Shown: positions 62,595 to 64,000 of the stretch, piece by piece
Numbering within the stretch: the first letter of the stretch is position 1
How the letters are laid out: each line of letters begins with the position of its first letter
NCBI GenBank assembly: GCA_016936355.1
Contig: JAFGYB010000057.1
Coordinates: 1 to 64,000, forward strand
Length of the DNA: 64,000 bases
Reading direction: 5' to 3'
DNA from: Bacteroidales bacterium
GTDB lineage: Bacteria > Bacteroidota > Bacteroidia > Bacteroidales > F082
Made by a program: the position numbers and the translations under genes
The notes under the pieces: model-generated
Database searches by the model: none
What the model was told of the DNA's origin: nothing
The model's input: the letters and a program-made list of their open reading frames with translations, nothing else

Positions 62595-64000
62595 TTATTC
62601 GTGAAGGGCAGGCGAATCCTCCGTGCTTTTCAGTTTCTTTTCCAGCTCTTTCAGCTTCCTTTCCTGTTGCACTTTCCGGTATTCAAAGGGAATGACCTTC
62701 ACAAACCGGGGCAGGTATTCTTCCCAACGGGTAAGAATTTTGGTGGCCAGCAAACTCTGGGTGTTCAGCCAGTGTTTGTGAATCAGTTGTTGCAGTTCGT
62801 TGATATCGGCCCGGTCTTCTACCGGAACCAGATCCACCAAGCCTCTGTTACAGAAATAATCGAAATCTCCTGCTTCATCCAGCACATAAGCGATTCCCCC
62901 ACTCATGCCGGCAGCAAAATTCCTTCCTATTTTCCCCAAAACAACCACTGTTCCTCCGGTCATGTATTCACAACCGTGGTCACCGACACCTTCCACCACC
63001 GCCGTTAGCCCTGAATTCCTGACACAGAACCGCTCCCCGGCAATGCCGTGGATATAAGCTTCCCCACTGGTGGCACCGTAAAAAGTGGAATTCCCGATGA
63101 TGATGTTTTCTTCCGGCTTAAACGGGGAGTTTTTTGGCGGTACCACAATAATCTTCCCTCCCGACTGGCCTTTTCCGATGTAGTCGTTGGCATCGCCTTC
63201 CAGACGGAACGTCACACCGCGGGCAAGAAAAGCACCGAAACTCTGTCCGGCACTGCCCACAAACGTGGCATGAACGGTATCTTCAGGGAGTCCTTTTTCT
63301 CCGTATCGTTTGGAAATTTCGCCTGACAACAGGGCGCCCACCGTTCGGTCCTTATTGGTGATCGGTTGAAATATCCAGACTTTCTCTTTGGCCTGCAGTG
63401 CTTTTTCCCCTTTTTCCACCAGCATCTGATCCAGGTGTTCCTTTGCTGGATGTTCGTCCCCGTTGGGGGTGTACCGCAAGGGAATCTGTTTATCATCTGC
63501 TGGTTTAAACAGCAGGGCCGAAAAATCCAGGTTCTTCATTTTCCATCCCAGCACACTGCGGTTTTCTTCCAGAAGTTCGGTCCTGCCTACCACATCGTCT
63601 AAGGAGGTGAAACCCATTTCGGCCAGAATTTCCCTGACTTCTTCAGCCAGGAAACGAAGGAACGTAATGACGTTCTCCGGTTTTCCCTTGAAGCGGTGAC
63701 GCAGTTCCTTATTCTGTGTGGCAATACCCGCCGGACAGGTATTCATATGACATTTGCGCATCATGACGCAGCCCAGACTGATGAGCGCGGAAGTGGCAAA
63801 ACCGAATTCTTCGGCGCCGAGACAGGCCATTTTCACCACATCATACCCGTTTTTCAGTTGTCCGTCGGTTTGGATTTTTACCCGGCCTCTCAGGTTGTTT
63901 TTCACCAGTGTTTGTTGTGCTTCAGCCACTCCCAGTTCCACCGGCATGCCTGCATGTTTGATGGAACTGGCCGGACTGGCACCCGTGCCGCCTTCACCAC
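62595..64000 (-). CDS. gltB: Glutamate synthase large subunit, C-terminal part
   Basis: The last 467 codons of GltB; the gene continues beyond the right edge, where the frame is still open (GGTGASPASSIKHAG). The end of the FMN/synthase domain with the [3Fe-4S] cysteines (CVMMRKCHMNTC) is followed by the C-terminal GXGXG beta-helix (GSAGQSFGAFLARG; GEAYIHGIAGERF; GTVVVLGKIGRNFAAGMSGG). The amidotransferase domain is off-window. The ATG at 63947 is internal. It forms an operon with gltD. Confidence 0.96.
   Translation of the reverse strand, partial: GEGGTGASPASSIKHAGMPVELGVAEAQQTLVKNNLRGRVKIQTDGQLKNGYDVVKMACLGAEEFGFATSALISLGCVMMRKCHMNTCPAGIATQNKELRHRFKGKPENVITFLRFLAEEVREILAEMGFTSLDDVVGRTELLEENRSVLGWKMKNLDFSALLFKPADDKQIPLRYTPNGDEHPAKEHLDQMLVEKGEKALQAKEKVWIFQPITNKDRTVGALLSGEISKRYGEKGLPEDTVHATFVGSAGQSFGAFLARGVTFRLEGDANDYIGKGQSGGKIIVVPPKNSPFKPEENIIIGNSTFYGATSGEAYIHGIAGERFCVRNSGLTAVVEGVGDHGCEYMTGGTVVVLGKIGRNFAAGMSGGIAYVLDEAGDFDYFCNRGLVDLVPVEDRADINELQQLIHKHWLNTQSLLATKILTRWEEYLPRFVKVIPFEYRKVQQERKLKELEKKLKSTEDSPALHE

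Overview
The window looks like chromosomal DNA of a Bacteroidota bacterium, most likely in or near the order Bacteroidales/Marinilabiliales. The evidence is: many promoters of the Bacteroidota type (a TAnnTTTG box at -7, in the best cases with TTG or TTTG 19-20 bases upstream); a two-propeller protein with a type IX secretion (T9SS) C-terminal signal that resembles PorZ and sits beside recO; a DPP7-type S46 peptidase; DUF3098 next to uppP-truB-queA; and DUF3667, DUF2147 and tricorn-like S41 proteins typical of the phylum. Both ends cut through genes: polA on the left and gltB on the right.

Layout. 1-7.8 kb: end of DNA polymerase I, a paired M16 peptidase operon (one catalytic, one non-catalytic subunit), ruvC, and a flippase-like protein/glycosyltransferase/pyrophosphatase-like operon. 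7.9-13.4 kb: mrdA-rodA (cell elongation), lipA-lipB (lipoate), recO. 13.4-24 kb, mostly minus strand: PorZ-like protein, S46 peptidase, GDP-mannose pyrophosphorylase, SprT-like protease, IspD-like protein, queA, truB, uppP, DUF3098. 24-32.6 kb: a DUF3667 membrane protein, then a TetR-TolC-HlyD-ABC-ABC-permease-permease efflux locus that resembles the E. coli cecR-ybhGFSR set, with a DUF2147 gene in its middle. 32.6-37.2 kb: an AT-rich regulatory-domain protein, an acyl-ACP thioesterase, an ATP-cone/Mrr-like nuclease and a CysN-CysC fusion with an altered kinase domain.

37.4-42.7 kb is the most interesting region: a six-gene stressosome-type operon made of a SpoIIAA-like protein, RsbR, RsbS and RsbT homologues, an ATPase-PP2C fusion (RsbX-like), and a hybrid histidine kinase whose N-terminus is itself an RsbT-like ATPase domain and which carries two receiver domains. 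No sigma factor or DNA-binding output is present, so the signal probably leaves through phosphorelay.

42.7-50.3 kb: cysS and an XRE regulator, then an accessory zone with 21-bp tandem repeats, a dispersed hairpin repeat, and an AT-rich block (DUF5677 protein and a small membrane protein) bracketed by two copies of a 53-bp imperfect inverted repeat. An S41-like peptidase and a truncated coding remnant follow. 50.3-64 kb returns to housekeeping and common envelope genes: marC, a DNRLRE lipoprotein, a tricorn-like protease, a CsaA-like protein, an MFS transporter, leuS with a HAD hydrolase, and gltBD. I see no tRNA, rRNA, CRISPR array, transposase or integrase.
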